Below are positions 8,788 to 17,831 of a DNA stretch of 64,000 nucleotides, piece after piece. The stretch spans positions 496,001 to 560,000 of the forward strand of contig NZ_CP133266.1 of the NCBI RefSeq assembly GCF_030915485.1. Reading direction: 5' to 3'. Every line of letters starts with the position of its first letter. The stretch's first letter is position 1. The notes below the pieces were generated by a model. The model was not told the DNA's origin. It saw only the letters and a program-made list of their open reading frames with translations, and did no database searches. This DNA comes from Neobacillus sp. PS3-40. GTDB lineage: Bacteria > Bacillota > Bacilli > Bacillales > Cytobacillaceae. The translations under genes and the position numbers were made by a program.

Positions 8788-9222
8788 TTAATTCGAAACC
8801 AGATTTTTAAGAAATTGCACATGTTGTCTATCTTCGTCAATGATTTGTTCGATTAGTTTAGTGCTGTCAGGATCTAAATCTCCTTTTACAATTTCTTCAG
8901 ATAGTTCAACCGCATATTTATCTTCTGCTTTTAGCATTCCAAGTAAAAGCTCCTCATCTGTTTCAGGAAAACCTTTAATTTCACTCATCCATTCTTGAAT
9001 TGTACCAGTGAAGCCTGGGCTATCAACAGGTGTCCCTCCTAGATTTTGAATTCTCTCAGCCACCAGTTGGGCATGTCTTTTGTGATCCTGCTGTAATCTT
9101 TGTAGTTCCACTTTAAATTTGGCATCATTAGCTTTCTGGATGTAATTTTCATATTGATGAATACCCATGTATCTACCTTTCAAAAAAGCATTTAATTCTT
9201 TGACAACCACTGTATTTTCCAT
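8788..9222 (-). CDS. Ferritin-like four-helix protein (DUF2383-type)
   Basis: A 144-residue helical protein with the spacing of a ferritin-like four-helix bundle: RYMGIHQYENYI in helix 1, DHKRHAQLVAERI in helix 2, LLGMLKAEDKYAVELSE in helix 3 and IDEDRQHVQFLKNL in helix 4. The E/H-x-x-H pairs are candidate di-metal ligands. Bacillus relatives are annotated as DUF2383-type, some linked to sporulation; the exact function is unknown. The start at 9222 is chosen because AAGGAGC precedes that ATG; an in-frame ATG 15 codons earlier lacks such a site. Confidence 0.75.
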   Translation of the reverse strand: MENTVVVKELNAFLKGRYMGIHQYENYIQKANDAKFKVELQRLQQDHKRHAQLVAERIQNLGGTPVDSPGFTGTIQEWMSEIKGFPETDEELLLGMLKAEDKYAVELSEEIVKGDLDPDSTKLIEQIIDEDRQHVQFLKNLVSN

Positions 9223-9319
9223 GTTTATGCTCCTTTTTATTTTTAGGATTACACATAATATGGCCATTATACATTCAATGTCTTTGGTAAAAAAACGCCC
9301 ATAAAAAGGGGATTAAATT

Positions 9320-10252
9320 CTATTTCTCAAGCTCTTCCTTTAAAAATTTTGCCAATTCGAGCATGCCAAATCTACCTGCCTTCATTTCAGCATCAGAATT
9401 ATAGTTTGTATTGGTGTTGATATCGTATGTAAAAATTTCCCCTTCTATATTACGGATAAATTCAATTCCAGCAACCTGAATCTTGTTGGCCGCAAGAACT
9501 TGTTGATATTTTTCGATTATTGGATCGGAGAAGCCATCGATAATTTGGAATTTTGGCTTCTCTTCAACTTCTTCACCAACAGGGCAGAATAAATCCCCTA
9601 TTTGGCAAGCATCTGCAGGGCATAATTGAAATCCCTCAGATGTATCTACCTTTACCGCATAAACGAATTGACTTCCAACAAATTCGCAACGAGTAATGAA
9701 GCTTTCAGGAGATTGGATATATTCTTGAATTAACGTAATCCCATCAACGGGTTCTTCAAATTCAGGACCTTCTACATACTTTCTCAAAGCATCAATTGAT
9801 TGAAATAATTGTACCCCTAACCCTTTACCTGCACGATTATGTTTTGTGATAAATGCTTGTCCTTTAAATTCACTAGCAGCTTCAAGTATTTGGCTCTTTC
9901 CAACTGCTGCAACCGTCTTCGGTGTCTTAACGCCGTGTTTGTTTAGCTCTAAATATTGCAATACCTTACTTATCTCAAGGCTTAATGCTCTTGTCCCATT
10001 AAAGACTTTCCTCCCATGAGCCTCAAGCCATGCCAAAACTTGGCCAGCAAACTCTGGAGCAAACCGATGCCCCCTTGTATGTGAAGATGCACTCATGCGG
10101 TTATAGAAAATTCCTTCTGGTGGCTCTTTCGTTAAATCAAGACTACCTTGATCTAAATGCCACTCTTCATATGGAACTTGAAGTTCATCGAGTCGTTTCG
10201 TTAAATGCATGGTCCATTCAGTATTTTCATGGATAATATATACTTTTTTCAA
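9320..10252 (-). CDS. RimK-like ATP-grasp ligase
   Basis: A 310-residue ATP-grasp enzyme, a family that ligates a carboxylate to an amine using ATP. The domain is seen from the central FITKHNRAGKGLGVQLF loop (about 135-150, nucleotide grasp), EYIQSPESFITRCEFVG, and the metal-binding end VAGIEFIRN...TYDINTNTNYN (about 270-290). It starts with TTG after AGAGGGAG. The substrate is unknown. A small upstream frame (10227-10355) overlaps its start in another frame. Confidence 0.8.
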   Translation of the reverse strand: MKKVYIIHENTEWTMHLTKRLDELQVPYEEWHLDQGSLDLTKEPPEGIFYNRMSASSHTRGHRFAPEFAGQVLAWLEAHGRKVFNGTRALSLEISKVLQYLELNKHGVKTPKTVAAVGKSQILEAASEFKGQAFITKHNRAGKGLGVQLFQSIDALRKYVEGPEFEEPVDGITLIQEYIQSPESFITRCEFVGSQFVYAVKVDTSEGFQLCPADACQIGDLFCPVGEEVEEKPKFQIIDGFSDPIIEKYQQVLAANKIQVAGIEFIRNIEGEIFTYDINTNTNYNSDAEMKAGRFGMLELAKFLKEELEK

Positions 10253-10355
10253 AATTAAAACTCCCTCTACTTATAAAATCTTTAAATCTAGCAGCAGTAC
10301 CAACTGTTTCATTCACATCAGTTATGAGTTCAGCTTCATCATGTTTTTTGTTCAT
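10227..10355 (-). CDS. Possible upstream ORF overlapping the ATP-grasp start
   Basis: A 42-residue frame beginning MNKKHDEAELITDVNETV. It runs through the ribosome binding site and first eight codons of the ATP-grasp gene in another frame. The residue mix (acidic/basic, few hydrophobics) looks protein-like, but no good Shine-Dalgarno sequence precedes its ATG. It could be a translated leader, a fragment of a lost gene or chance. Confidence 0.25.
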   Translation of the reverse strand: MNKKHDEAELITDVNETVGTAARFKDFISRGSFNFEKSIYYP

Positions 10356-10656
10356 TAAATTTCAATTCTATTGTACCACCATCCAAGATTAACACATCAT
10401 ATTTTTAAACAATGTTTGTTTTCCTTTAATTCTTTTAACACCAGCTAAGAAAACAGATATGTATACTGAATAGGATTTGGAATAAGCTTTTCATTCCTAA
10501 ATGGGATTTTTACTTATTCGAGTGGTTTTTTCCAATAGTAACAATCGACAAATCCCCAGAATTTAGTCGTTAATTGATGAAAACTTAAAGTAGTATTACT
10601 TGATTATTTCGAATATTATGTAATTGTACTGAAAAATAATAAGAGGAGGAATTTTA
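10356..10656. other. Intergenic region upstream of the M6 protease gene
   Basis: About 300 bases of A/T-rich sequence between divergently transcribed genes. It must hold the protease promoter, but I see no convincing consensus pair, no long hairpin and no further gene. Confidence 0.5.
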
Positions 10657-13086
10657 TTGAGAAAACTTTTAAAAACAAGTCTCTCCACCGTGGTAATTGC
10701 AGGCACACTTTTTACAGGCTTCCCAGGTAACTATGTTTCATCATCCCACGTAGATCTCCTACATAAAGATATTTTGAAAAACTCTCAAACTCAAAATTCA
10801 CTAGACTTAGCAGTAGTAAATGACGAAAAATTGATCGAGCTCTTAATTAGAAGTGGGGTCATTTCTAAGGATGCATCAGAAAAAGAAAAACAAGATGCAT
10901 TAAAAAATTATCTAAATCTTAAAGGAAAGCAAGACAAAGTAACAGATTCTGATCCATTGGCTGCTAAAGTAAAAGCAGCTGAGGCAAAAAAACAAAATAA
11001 ATTTAAAGACTTTACGAACGGCCTATTAAAAGGAAAAGGGAACAAGTATGGTCAGTTGAAGGGAAATCCAGATCCAGTCAAGGAAGGAACTTCACCAGGG
11101 GTACAGAAAAAAGGAAAACTACTAACCTTAATGGTTGAGTACTCTGATTTTGCTCACAATAATATTAAACCTATTGAGACAGATAACTATTATAAAGACT
11201 ATGATACAAAGCATTTTGAGGATATGATTTTTGGTAAAAAGGGTGATTTTAAAGGCCCTAACGGAGAAGATCAAGTATCTCAAAAGCAATTTTATGAGGA
11301 ACAGTCAGGTGGTACCTACACTATTGAAGGAAATGCTTATGGATGGCTACCTGTACCTGGAACTGCCAAATTTTATGGTGGTGACAAGGCAAGTGGTGGA
11401 CATGATAACGTTACTCCAGGAGGATCAAAACAATTAGTAAAGGATGCTTTAGTTGCTGCAAAAGCTGCTGGAGTTCCCTTACAAGATTACGATTTAGAAG
11501 ATCCGCATGACTTAAATGGAAACGGAAACTTCTGGGAGCCAGACGGTTTGGTTGATCACTTACAAATTATCCACTCTGGTATGGGTCAAGAAGCTGGTGG
11601 TGGCACGCTAGGTAATGATGCCATTTGGTCTCACCGTTCCGCCGTATTCTATGATCCAGATGGTTTAGGAAAAGGTTTACCAGGATTTTACGACTATACT
11701 GTAATGCCTGAAGATGGAGCAACAGGAGTATTCGCTCATGAATACGGACACGATTTAGGCTTACCTGATGAATATGATACTATTTACTCTGGTACTGGCG
11801 AAGCAATTGCCTATTGGTCGATAATGGCAAGCGGCTCATGGGCTGGTAAAATTCCGGGTGCAGAACCATCTGGCTTCTCACCTTTTGCAAAGCAATATTT
11901 CCAATCAACTCTTGGGGGCAAATGGACAGCACCAACCCTTGTCAATTGGAACGATGTGTCAACAAACGGATCTCAGTTCTTACTTGACCAAGCTAATTCA
12001 CCTCTTGGGCAAAATAACCAAGCAATTCGTGTAAACTTACCACAAAAGAAAACACCTGTTAACATTCCCGCTGCAGGAAGCTACGAATACTGGGGTGGGC
12101 AGCAAGATGAAATGGATACAAATATGGTGACGAATGTAGATTTAACAGGTAAATCATCTGCAACTTTTACATTCGATGCTTGGTATAATACTGAAGAACA
12201 GTGGGACTTTGCTTTTGCACAAGTATCAACTGACAATGGCGCAACTTGGAAATCATTAGGAAACGCTAACACACGTTCAGATGTTGTCCCTGAAGGTTAT
12301 CCAACTATATTAAATTCAATGCCTGGATTTACAGGTGATTCGAATGGATGGCAGCAAGAGTCATTCGACTTAAGTGCTTATGCAGGTCAAAAAATCCAAC
12401 TTCGCCTTCGCTATGCTACAGACTGGGGCAGTTCATATATTGGATTCTTTGCTGATAACATTAAGGTTATCGCAGATGGTCAAACACTAGTTGATGATGG
12501 AGCAGAAAACGCTACTTCTCCATTTGCTTTAAACGGCTTTACAAAGATGGATGGAAACAAACTAACAAATCATTACTATTTACTAGAATGGCGCAGTCAT
12601 AATGGTGTCGATCAAGGCCTAGGGCATATTAAACGCGGCAACTCAATAATGAGCTATGATGGTGGTTTAGTAGTATGGTATGTTGATGACAGCTTTACCG
12701 AAAACTGGACTGGACCAGTAAGTGTAGGAGGCCATCCTGGTGATGGATTCTTAGGTGTAGTTGATGCGCATCTTGGTCAAGACTTACAGTGGCTCTTAAT
12801 GGGTGGCACAACTGCTGAAGCAAGCACACGCTATCATATTGCGGATGCTGCATTTGGATTAAATCCTACTTCTGGTTTGAATTTAATCTATGGGGATCCT
12901 AGCAATCCAACCCAAACATTAGTTGAACCAAGCCAAGAGGCAGTTTCTCTATTTAATGACAGCAACTCATTCTTAAATACATTCATGCCAGATGCCGGTC
13001 GAAACATTGGTCACTTCGGACTTAAAGTTCGTGTGAACGGCCAATCAACAGACAAATCAGTTGGATCGATTGTGATTTATAAGTAA
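10657..13086 (+). CDS. inhA: Immune inhibitor A type M6 metalloprotease, secreted
   Basis: A secreted zinc metalloprotease of peptidase family M6; Bacillus InhA proteins degrade host antibacterial peptides and extracellular matrix proteins. The 809-residue precursor has a signal peptide (residues 1 to about 30, RKLLKTSLSTVVIAGTLFTG), a propeptide with charged helices, and the catalytic motif HEYGHDLGLPDEYD with H361, E362 and H365 as zinc and catalytic residues. The C-terminal half contains beta-sandwich segments and the VDQGLGHIKRGNSI region of the family. TTG start after AGGAGG, with a 17-base start region identical to that of the M4 protease at 32603. Ends in a strong terminator. Confidence 0.92.
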   Translation: MRKLLKTSLSTVVIAGTLFTGFPGNYVSSSHVDLLHKDILKNSQTQNSLDLAVVNDEKLIELLIRSGVISKDASEKEKQDALKNYLNLKGKQDKVTDSDPLAAKVKAAEAKKQNKFKDFTNGLLKGKGNKYGQLKGNPDPVKEGTSPGVQKKGKLLTLMVEYSDFAHNNIKPIETDNYYKDYDTKHFEDMIFGKKGDFKGPNGEDQVSQKQFYEEQSGGTYTIEGNAYGWLPVPGTAKFYGGDKASGGHDNVTPGGSKQLVKDALVAAKAAGVPLQDYDLEDPHDLNGNGNFWEPDGLVDHLQIIHSGMGQEAGGGTLGNDAIWSHRSAVFYDPDGLGKGLPGFYDYTVMPEDGATGVFAHEYGHDLGLPDEYDTIYSGTGEAIAYWSIMASGSWAGKIPGAEPSGFSPFAKQYFQSTLGGKWTAPTLVNWNDVSTNGSQFLLDQANSPLGQNNQAIRVNLPQKKTPVNIPAAGSYEYWGGQQDEMDTNMVTNVDLTGKSSATFTFDAWYNTEEQWDFAFAQVSTDNGATWKSLGNANTRSDVVPEGYPTILNSMPGFTGDSNGWQQESFDLSAYAGQKIQLRLRYATDWGSSYIGFFADNIKVIADGQTLVDDGAENATSPFALNGFTKMDGNKLTNHYYLLEWRSHNGVDQGLGHIKRGNSIMSYDGGLVVWYVDDSFTENWTGPVSVGGHPGDGFLGVVDAHLGQDLQWLLMGGTTAEASTRYHIADAAFGLNPTSGLNLIYGDPSNPTQTLVEPSQEAVSLFNDSNSFLNTFMPDAGRNIGHFGLKVRVNGQSTDKSVGSIVIYK

Positions 13087-13093
13087 AAATTAG

Positions 13094-13130
13094 AATCCCA
13101 CCTTCTCATTTTTGAAGGTGGGATTTTCTT
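13094..13130 (+). terminator. Terminator of the M6 protease gene
   Basis: A 12-bp perfect stem, AATCCCACCTTC (13094-13105) with GAAGGTGGGATT (13114-13125), then T-rich sequence. Confidence 0.9.
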
Positions 13131-13144
13131 AATTATTTTTGAGC

Positions 13145-13633
13145 CTATTGTTTAATCACTACCTTTGTACCATTTGGAACTGTTTCTGCAAGTTGTAGAA
13201 CATCGTGATTATACATTCTAACGCAGCCATGGGAGACAGCTTTCCCAATAGAAGAAGGATTATTCGTTCCATGAATGCCGTAGCCTTCCCTTGATAAAGA
13301 AAGCCACATCACCCCAAACGGCCCGCCTGGGTTTAACTGTCGATTGACAATAACGTACTCACCTTCTGGCGTTTTCGTGAGTATCTTACCTACAGCAATT
13401 GGGTATATTTTTATAAATTTTCCATTCTCAAATAAAGATAGTCGTCGTTTCCCTATCGAAATTTGGATCATATATGGAATGGTGTCTGTATCCGGTATTC
13501 CGGGAATCTGGATTTTTTGGCCAGGAAACAAATGCCGAAGGCCTGGATTTGCAGTATAAAGCTGATGTAGACTTACCCGGTAATTTGAAGAGATGGTTGA
13601 AAGTGTTTCACCAGGCTTTATTGTGTGAATCAT
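13145..13633 (-). CDS. LysM-L,D-transpeptidase (YkuD family)
   Basis: A cell-wall enzyme that makes 3-3 peptide cross-links or attaches substrates to peptidoglycan. The 162-residue protein has an N-terminal LysM domain (residues 1-47, [16 protein letters not shown]) that binds peptidoglycan. The YkuD catalytic domain follows (about 52-161), with the motif [20 protein letters not shown]; the Cys in SHGC is the nucleophile. This is the same architecture and size as B. subtilis YkuD. No signal peptide is visible, as in that protein. Monocistronic. Confidence 0.9.
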   Translation of the reverse strand: MIHTIKPGETLSTISSNYRVSLHQLYTANPGLRHLFPGQKIQIPGIPDTDTIPYMIQISIGKRRLSLFENGKFIKIYPIAVGKILTKTPEGEYVIVNRQLNPGGPFGVMWLSLSREGYGIHGTNNPSSIGKAVSHGCVRMYNHDVLQLAETVPNGTKVVIKQ

Positions 13634-13724
13634 AGAATTCCACCTTTTTATTTTAGCTTATGCTAAAACAAAGCCATCTGTTTCAAATGTAACTATGCAA
13701 CTTTCTATTTATATAAGGACCCTT

Positions 13725-13770
13725 TTATACGCCAGCAGAATTTATGGATATAAATTCTACTTAGCTAAAA
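13725..13770 (+). repeat. Dispersed intergenic repeat, copy B (3' part)
   Basis: ACGCCAGCAGAATTTATGGA and the following TATAAATTCTAC-TTAGCTAAAAAA match the 3' half of the copy at 23963. The AGAATTTAT/ATAAATTCT arms form a small inverted repeat. It directly abuts a terminator stem. Confidence 0.65.
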
Positions 13771-13796
13771 AAACGCCTATCACTTGGATAGGCATT
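13767..13796 (-). terminator. Terminator of the cstR-like gene
   Basis: GCCTATC (13775-13781) pairs with GATAGGC (13787-13793); on the minus strand seven T follow. It lies just past the stop at 13804. Confidence 0.8.
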
Positions 13797-13803
13797 TCCC
13801 ATA

Positions 13804-14067
13804 TTACTGACTCCGCACTAACATATTGACCGCTTCTTCCACAATTTTAGAAGAATTACCATCCCCGGCTTCAATTGATTCACGAATACAATGTTCGAGG
13901 TTACCACTCACGATAACAGCAATTGTCCGATCAACTGCCGATCGAACAGCTGATAACTGAGTAATGACTTCTTTACAGTCCTTTTCCTCTTCGATCATTC
14001 TCAAAATTCCTTTTAATTGGCCTTCAATCCGTTTTAAACGATTTTTGGATTTATCATCGTATATCAT
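13804..14067 (-). CDS. cstR: CstR-type persulfide-sensing repressor
   Basis: A DUF156/CsoR-superfamily all-helical DNA-binding repressor of 87 residues. CstR of Staphylococcus aureus senses reactive sulfur by linking its two cysteines. With the start at 14067 the cysteines fall at C31 (EEKDCKEVITQ) and C60 (NLEHCIRE), exactly the CstR positions, while the His/Cys copper pair of CsoR is absent. The ATG at 14067 is chosen because GAGGTG lies 6 bases upstream. It is read in the same direction as, and 150 bases after, a sulfur-relay fusion gene, which supports this role. An inverted repeat at 14122 is a candidate operator. Confidence 0.85.
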   Translation of the reverse strand: MIYDDKSKNRLKRIEGQLKGILRMIEEEKDCKEVITQLSAVRSAVDRTIAVIVSGNLEHCIRESIEAGDGNSSKIVEEAVNMLVRSQ

Positions 14068-14121
14068 CGTTATCACCTCTATTTCCTCTATTTTAAGCGA
14101 ATCTCATTTTCTAGTCTATAC

Positions 14122-14139
14122 AAACCACCAAAGTGGTTT
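14122..14139. promoter_or_regulatory. Candidate operator upstream of cstR
   Basis: The inverted repeat AAACCAC-CAAA-GTGGTTT sits 55-72 bases upstream of the cstR start. CsoR/CstR proteins bind short GC-centred dyads near promoters, so this is a reasonable but unproven site. There is no T-run, so it does not look like a terminator. Confidence 0.35.
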
Positions 14140-14216
14140 AAAAACGCAATTCGATTTACTAACTACCAAATAACATGGTTTGAGCATTACTCCCTATTTC
14201 TTAATTCGTGGGGACT

Positions 14217-16667
14217 TTAAATAAATAAGTTCAGCCCAGATTGTTCTGCATCTCCTAGGTAGGATGCAACCCCGCCGATGTCAACGCCATCGATTAATTC
14301 TTCCTGTTTAATTCCCATTATATCCATAGACATCGAACATGCAACAAGTTTTACACCTGCATCAAGAGCATTTTTCATTAGCATTTCTAAACTATCGACA
14401 TTTTTCTTGTCCATCACATGGCTAATCATTTTTGCTCCCATCCCCCCCATATTCATTTTGGAGAGCGGCAATTTATCAATACCTTTTGGCATCATCATAC
14501 CAAACATTTTTTCCATTATATCTTTTTCAACTGGTGGCGCATCTTTTCTCCGCAGAATATTAAGTCCCCAGAATGTGAAGAACATCGTAACCTGCTTACC
14601 CATTGCTGCAGAACCCGAAGCAATAATAAAGGAGGCAATTGCTTTATCAAGATCACCACTAAATACAACGAGCGTTGCACCATTTTTTGAAGGAGCTTTG
14701 ACTTCTGTAGTAGCAACCATTTCAGTGGCAGTCCCTTTTTGAATATAGGCTTTGAATTTCTTATCTTCAAACACTGTATTTAACAATGTATTACCCGTAT
14801 TATTTGCCCAAGACTGGATATCTTTTGTGAAACCAGGATCTGTTGCATGTACTTCTAATACATCACCCGAATTCATTTTATCCATTGTTTGATAAACTTT
14901 CATAATCGGCCCGGGACACTGCAACCCGCATGCATCTACTAAAATAGTCTCAGTTGGACTTGGATTTTTCATTTCAATCACCCCTGAATCACTAATAGAA
15001 TTTCCACTGTTTTGCACTGCAAATGGTTCATAAACACATGAATAAGTCTTCAAGCCACCATCAAGGTTCTTCACCTTGAATCCATTTTGCATTAGGATGC
15101 GCGCTCCTAAATAACCACGTAATCCAACCTGACAAGTTAAATAGATGGTTTGATCCTTTGGCAATTCTTCTAAACGGCTGCGTAATTCATCTAATGGAAT
15201 ATTGATAGATCCTTCGATAAAGCCCAATCCTCTTTCAATTGGTTCACGTACATCGACTAATAACCCACCATTTTGGATAATTTCATTGATTTCATGCCAT
15301 TGTACTGTTTCTACTAATCCATCTGCAATATTTGCTGCAGCATAACCAGCCATATTTACGGGATCTTTTGCAGATGAATAGGGTGGTGCGTATGCAAGTT
15401 CTAAATCTGGCAAGTCAAAAATTGTTAAACCGCCCTTTATGGCTGTTGCAATTACATCTATCCGTTTATCTGCACCATCATAGGAAACAGCTTGTGCTCC
15501 AAAGATTTTACCTGTCACTTTATCAAAGATTAATTTGAGCGAGATTGGAAATGCACCTGGATAATAACCTGCATGGGAACCTGGGTGTACATGAACAACT
15601 TCATATGATAGTCCAAGACGTTTTAATAGCTTCTCATTGTTGCCAGTTGCAGCGACAGTCATATCAAATACCTTTGCAATCGAGGTTCCAAGTGTTCCAT
15701 TATACCGAGCAGGAATCTCATTAATGTGATCAGCAACAATCCTACCTTGGCGATTTGCTGGCCATGCAAGTGGAATTTGCGTTGGACGGCCATTAATATA
15801 ATCTTTTACTTCGATTGCATCACCAATGGCATAGATGTCTGAGTCTTCCGTTTGCAAGTGTTCATTAACCTGGATTCCTCCACGTTCCCCAACTTTAAGC
15901 CCCGCACCAATTGCTAATTGGTTTTCAGGTTTTACACCAATAGCTAATATAATCATATCTGTTTCAATCATTTTGCCGCTATTTAACCTAACAATCCCAT
16001 TATTTTCAAAAGCTGAAACTCCATCCTCAAGAATTAAGTTAACACCTTTTTCACGAAGATGTGCATGTAGAATTGCCGCCATTTCAAAATCAATTGGTGC
16101 CATAATTTGATTCGACATTTCAATTAAGGTAACTTCAATACCTAAATCCCAAAGGTTTTCAGCCATTTCGATTCCAATAAACCCTCCACCAATAACGACA
16201 GCCTTCTTGGGCTTTTTCGTATCGGTAAATGACTTAATTTTATCAGTATCAGGTATATTTCTTAATGTAAAAAGAGCTTCAGCCTTTTCAATACCTGGGA
16301 TTGGGGGTTTGATAGGACTTGCTCCAGGTGATAAAACAAGTTTATCGTAAGTTTCTTCATATATTTGGCCAGTACGTAAATTTTTCACTTCAACCGTTTT
16401 TTGGTCACGGTTAATTTTTGTTACCTCACTTAAGTTACGAATATCTAATTTAAACTTTTTCGACATTCCTTCAACAGTTTGAACCAAAAGATTTTCTCGT
16501 TCTGAAATTGTCCCACCAATATAATATGGCAAACCACAGTTAGCAAATGAGATATATTCTCCTCTTTCGAACATGATAATTTCAGCTTGCTCATCTAATC
16601 TTCTAAGTCTAGCTGCTGTTGTTGCCCCACCAGCGACGCCGCCAATAATAATTATTTTATTTGTCAT
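14217..16667 (-). CDS. CoA-disulfide reductase-rhodanese-TusA-DsrE fusion
   Basis: An 816-residue enzyme joining four sulfur-handling modules. Residues 1 to about 445 form a FAD/NAD(P)H CoA-disulfide reductase: FAD motif IIIIGGVAGGATTAARLRR, redox C44 in FANCGLPYYIGG, second nucleotide fold VVIGGGFIGIEMAE, and a dimerisation domain. About 455-550 is a rhodanese with C512 in LTCQVGLRGY. About 570-645 is a TusA domain with CPGP (C584). About 660-816 is a DsrE-like domain with C777 in VACSMSMDIMG. Together they could pass persulfide sulfur along one chain and reduce CoA persulfide. It is the only large gene beside the CstR-type repressor, so sulfide/persulfide detoxification is the likely job. 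AGGAGG lies 8 bases before the ATG. Confidence 0.9.
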   Translation of the reverse strand: MTNKIIIIGGVAGGATTAARLRRLDEQAEIIMFERGEYISFANCGLPYYIGGTISERENLLVQTVEGMSKKFKLDIRNLSEVTKINRDQKTVEVKNLRTGQIYEETYDKLVLSPGASPIKPPIPGIEKAEALFTLRNIPDTDKIKSFTDTKKPKKAVVIGGGFIGIEMAENLWDLGIEVTLIEMSNQIMAPIDFEMAAILHAHLREKGVNLILEDGVSAFENNGIVRLNSGKMIETDMIILAIGVKPENQLAIGAGLKVGERGGIQVNEHLQTEDSDIYAIGDAIEVKDYINGRPTQIPLAWPANRQGRIVADHINEIPARYNGTLGTSIAKVFDMTVAATGNNEKLLKRLGLSYEVVHVHPGSHAGYYPGAFPISLKLIFDKVTGKIFGAQAVSYDGADKRIDVIATAIKGGLTIFDLPDLELAYAPPYSSAKDPVNMAGYAAANIADGLVETVQWHEINEIIQNGGLLVDVREPIERGLGFIEGSINIPLDELRSRLEELPKDQTIYLTCQVGLRGYLGARILMQNGFKVKNLDGGLKTYSCVYEPFAVQNSGNSISDSGVIEMKNPSPTETILVDACGLQCPGPIMKVYQTMDKMNSGDVLEVHATDPGFTKDIQSWANNTGNTLLNTVFEDKKFKAYIQKGTATEMVATTEVKAPSKNGATLVVFSGDLDKAIASFIIASGSAAMGKQVTMFFTFWGLNILRRKDAPPVEKDIMEKMFGMMMPKGIDKLPLSKMNMGGMGAKMISHVMDKKNVDSLEMLMKNALDAGVKLVACSMSMDIMGIKQEELIDGVDIGGVASYLGDAEQSGLNLFI

Positions 16668-16847
16668 TTGGTCATTACCTCCTGATGATACATGTTTATT
16701 TGTGAATTATAACACAATATACAATTACGGGTAAGGGTATATTTAAATAACATAAAAAAGACATAATTTATTCTTTTTTAAAATAGAACAGGTCTTATTA
16801 CTGGTAAATAAACTGTATTTATCATCGTGCCTTTCGAATTTAATGCT

Positions 16848-16872
16848 AAAAAAGCCAGTCCGGAGACTGGCG
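16848..16872 (-). terminator. Terminator on the minus strand
   Basis: GCCAGTC (16854-16860) pairs with GACTGGC (16865-16871) and on the minus strand is followed by TTTTTT. It is about 210 bases after the transporter gene ending at 17084, the only minus-strand gene it could serve. Confidence 0.75.
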
Positions 16873-16961
16873 AGTTAATGAATCTTTTATTTTTTCTAAT
16901 ATATAGATGATAAGCCTACATCAAAGTTCATTCTATTACTTATTTTATTAAATCTTTTCCA

Positions 16962-17043
16962 TTTACCCGCGGGATTTCAATGTTTACCCGCGAGTTTTTC
17001 AATTTACCCGCGGAAAAGCACAATTTACCCGCCAACTTCATCG
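16962..17043 (+). repeat. Four tandem 20/21-bp units beginning TTTACCCGC
   Basis: TTTACCCGCG or TTTACCCGCC starts at 16962, 16983, 17003 and 17024, so the period is 20-21 bases, with less conserved A/T-rich spacers ending CAA or CG. GC-rich cores in A/T-rich DNA at two helical turns look like an array of protein-binding sites or a small satellite. A related but looser array is at 30528. Confidence 0.6.
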
Positions 17044-17083
17044 TACCCATCAAACTAACGGTAAAATGTCTAAGTAAGACGTT

Positions 17084-17623
17084 TTAACTCTCTACTATTT
17101 TATGAGTTGGTCGCTCTTGCACTTGGTGTAAAATAATAGCTCCTACTCCTTGAATAATCGTTTTTACAATGACCTGACCTGCAATTGCCGCTGGAACGGC
17201 TACCCAAGGTAAAAAGTTTGCACCTAGAGGGCTCAGTCCGATAATGACAAAGATTACGGAATCAAAGAATCCCCCAACAATACCACTATAAAATACTCTC
17301 CAACTCATCGGTAATTTTAACCGGCTATATATTTCAGTATCCGTTGTTTCTGAAACAGCAAAAGAAATCGCTGATGCAAGGGTTATTAGCAATGTATCAC
17401 CTAAATAGAAGGAAACAAGTGCTGATAATAGTAAGGCTGTCCCAATAAATAGATACGTTTTTACTTTTCCATATTTATTTTGGACCACATCGCGCAAAAT
17501 GAATGTTGCTCCCACAAGCAATGTGCCCATTGGGACAATAAAGATTCCAAAATGTAATGGTGCAAATCCTGCTGTTATGACATTAGCTGTTACAATAGAT
17601 ATTAAATATAAAATGATTCTCAT
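17084..17623 (-). CDS. VUT-family transporter, probable queuosine precursor uptake
   Basis: A 179-residue protein with about six membrane helices, of the YhhQ/VUT family (vitamin and queuosine-precursor uptake). Visible marks are the conserved LRDVVQNKYGK and FAVSETTDTEIYSRL segments and a GGFFDSVIFVIIGLSPLG helix. It lies 209 bases after queE on the same strand, so uptake of preQ0/preQ1 is the likely role. I did not find a second preQ1 aptamer directly upstream; it may be read from the que operon or from its own promoter in 17624-17831. Confidence 0.8.
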   Translation of the reverse strand: MRIILYLISIVTANVITAGFAPLHFGIFIVPMGTLLVGATFILRDVVQNKYGKVKTYLFIGTALLLSALVSFYLGDTLLITLASAISFAVSETTDTEIYSRLKLPMSWRVFYSGIVGGFFDSVIFVIIGLSPLGANFLPWVAVPAAIAGQVIVKTIIQGVGAIILHQVQERPTHKIVES

Positions 17624-17831
17624 GTTGTATATTCCCTTTCTTTATTAAAGGCTGTTTTCGTACAGATAGTTTAAAACCCGTAATTACTATGATATCGTGC
17701 TCTTTTCTTAAAAATTGCCTACTGATTCATCGATAAACTGATATAACACACCATATTAGCTTCAAATAGCAACAGAGTTTAAGAAGAGAGCCTTATTAAA
17801 AATTAATCCAATCCAATTCAATTTCACTTCT

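Noticed and set aside
14278-14742. 154-codon plus-strand frame
   Set aside because: Lies opposite the DsrE/TusA part of the sulfur-relay gene, whose motifs are clear; a shadow frame.
17624-17831. Second preQ1 riboswitch before the VUT transporter gene
   Set aside because: No UAGCUAC loop or A-rich tail found in this gap.
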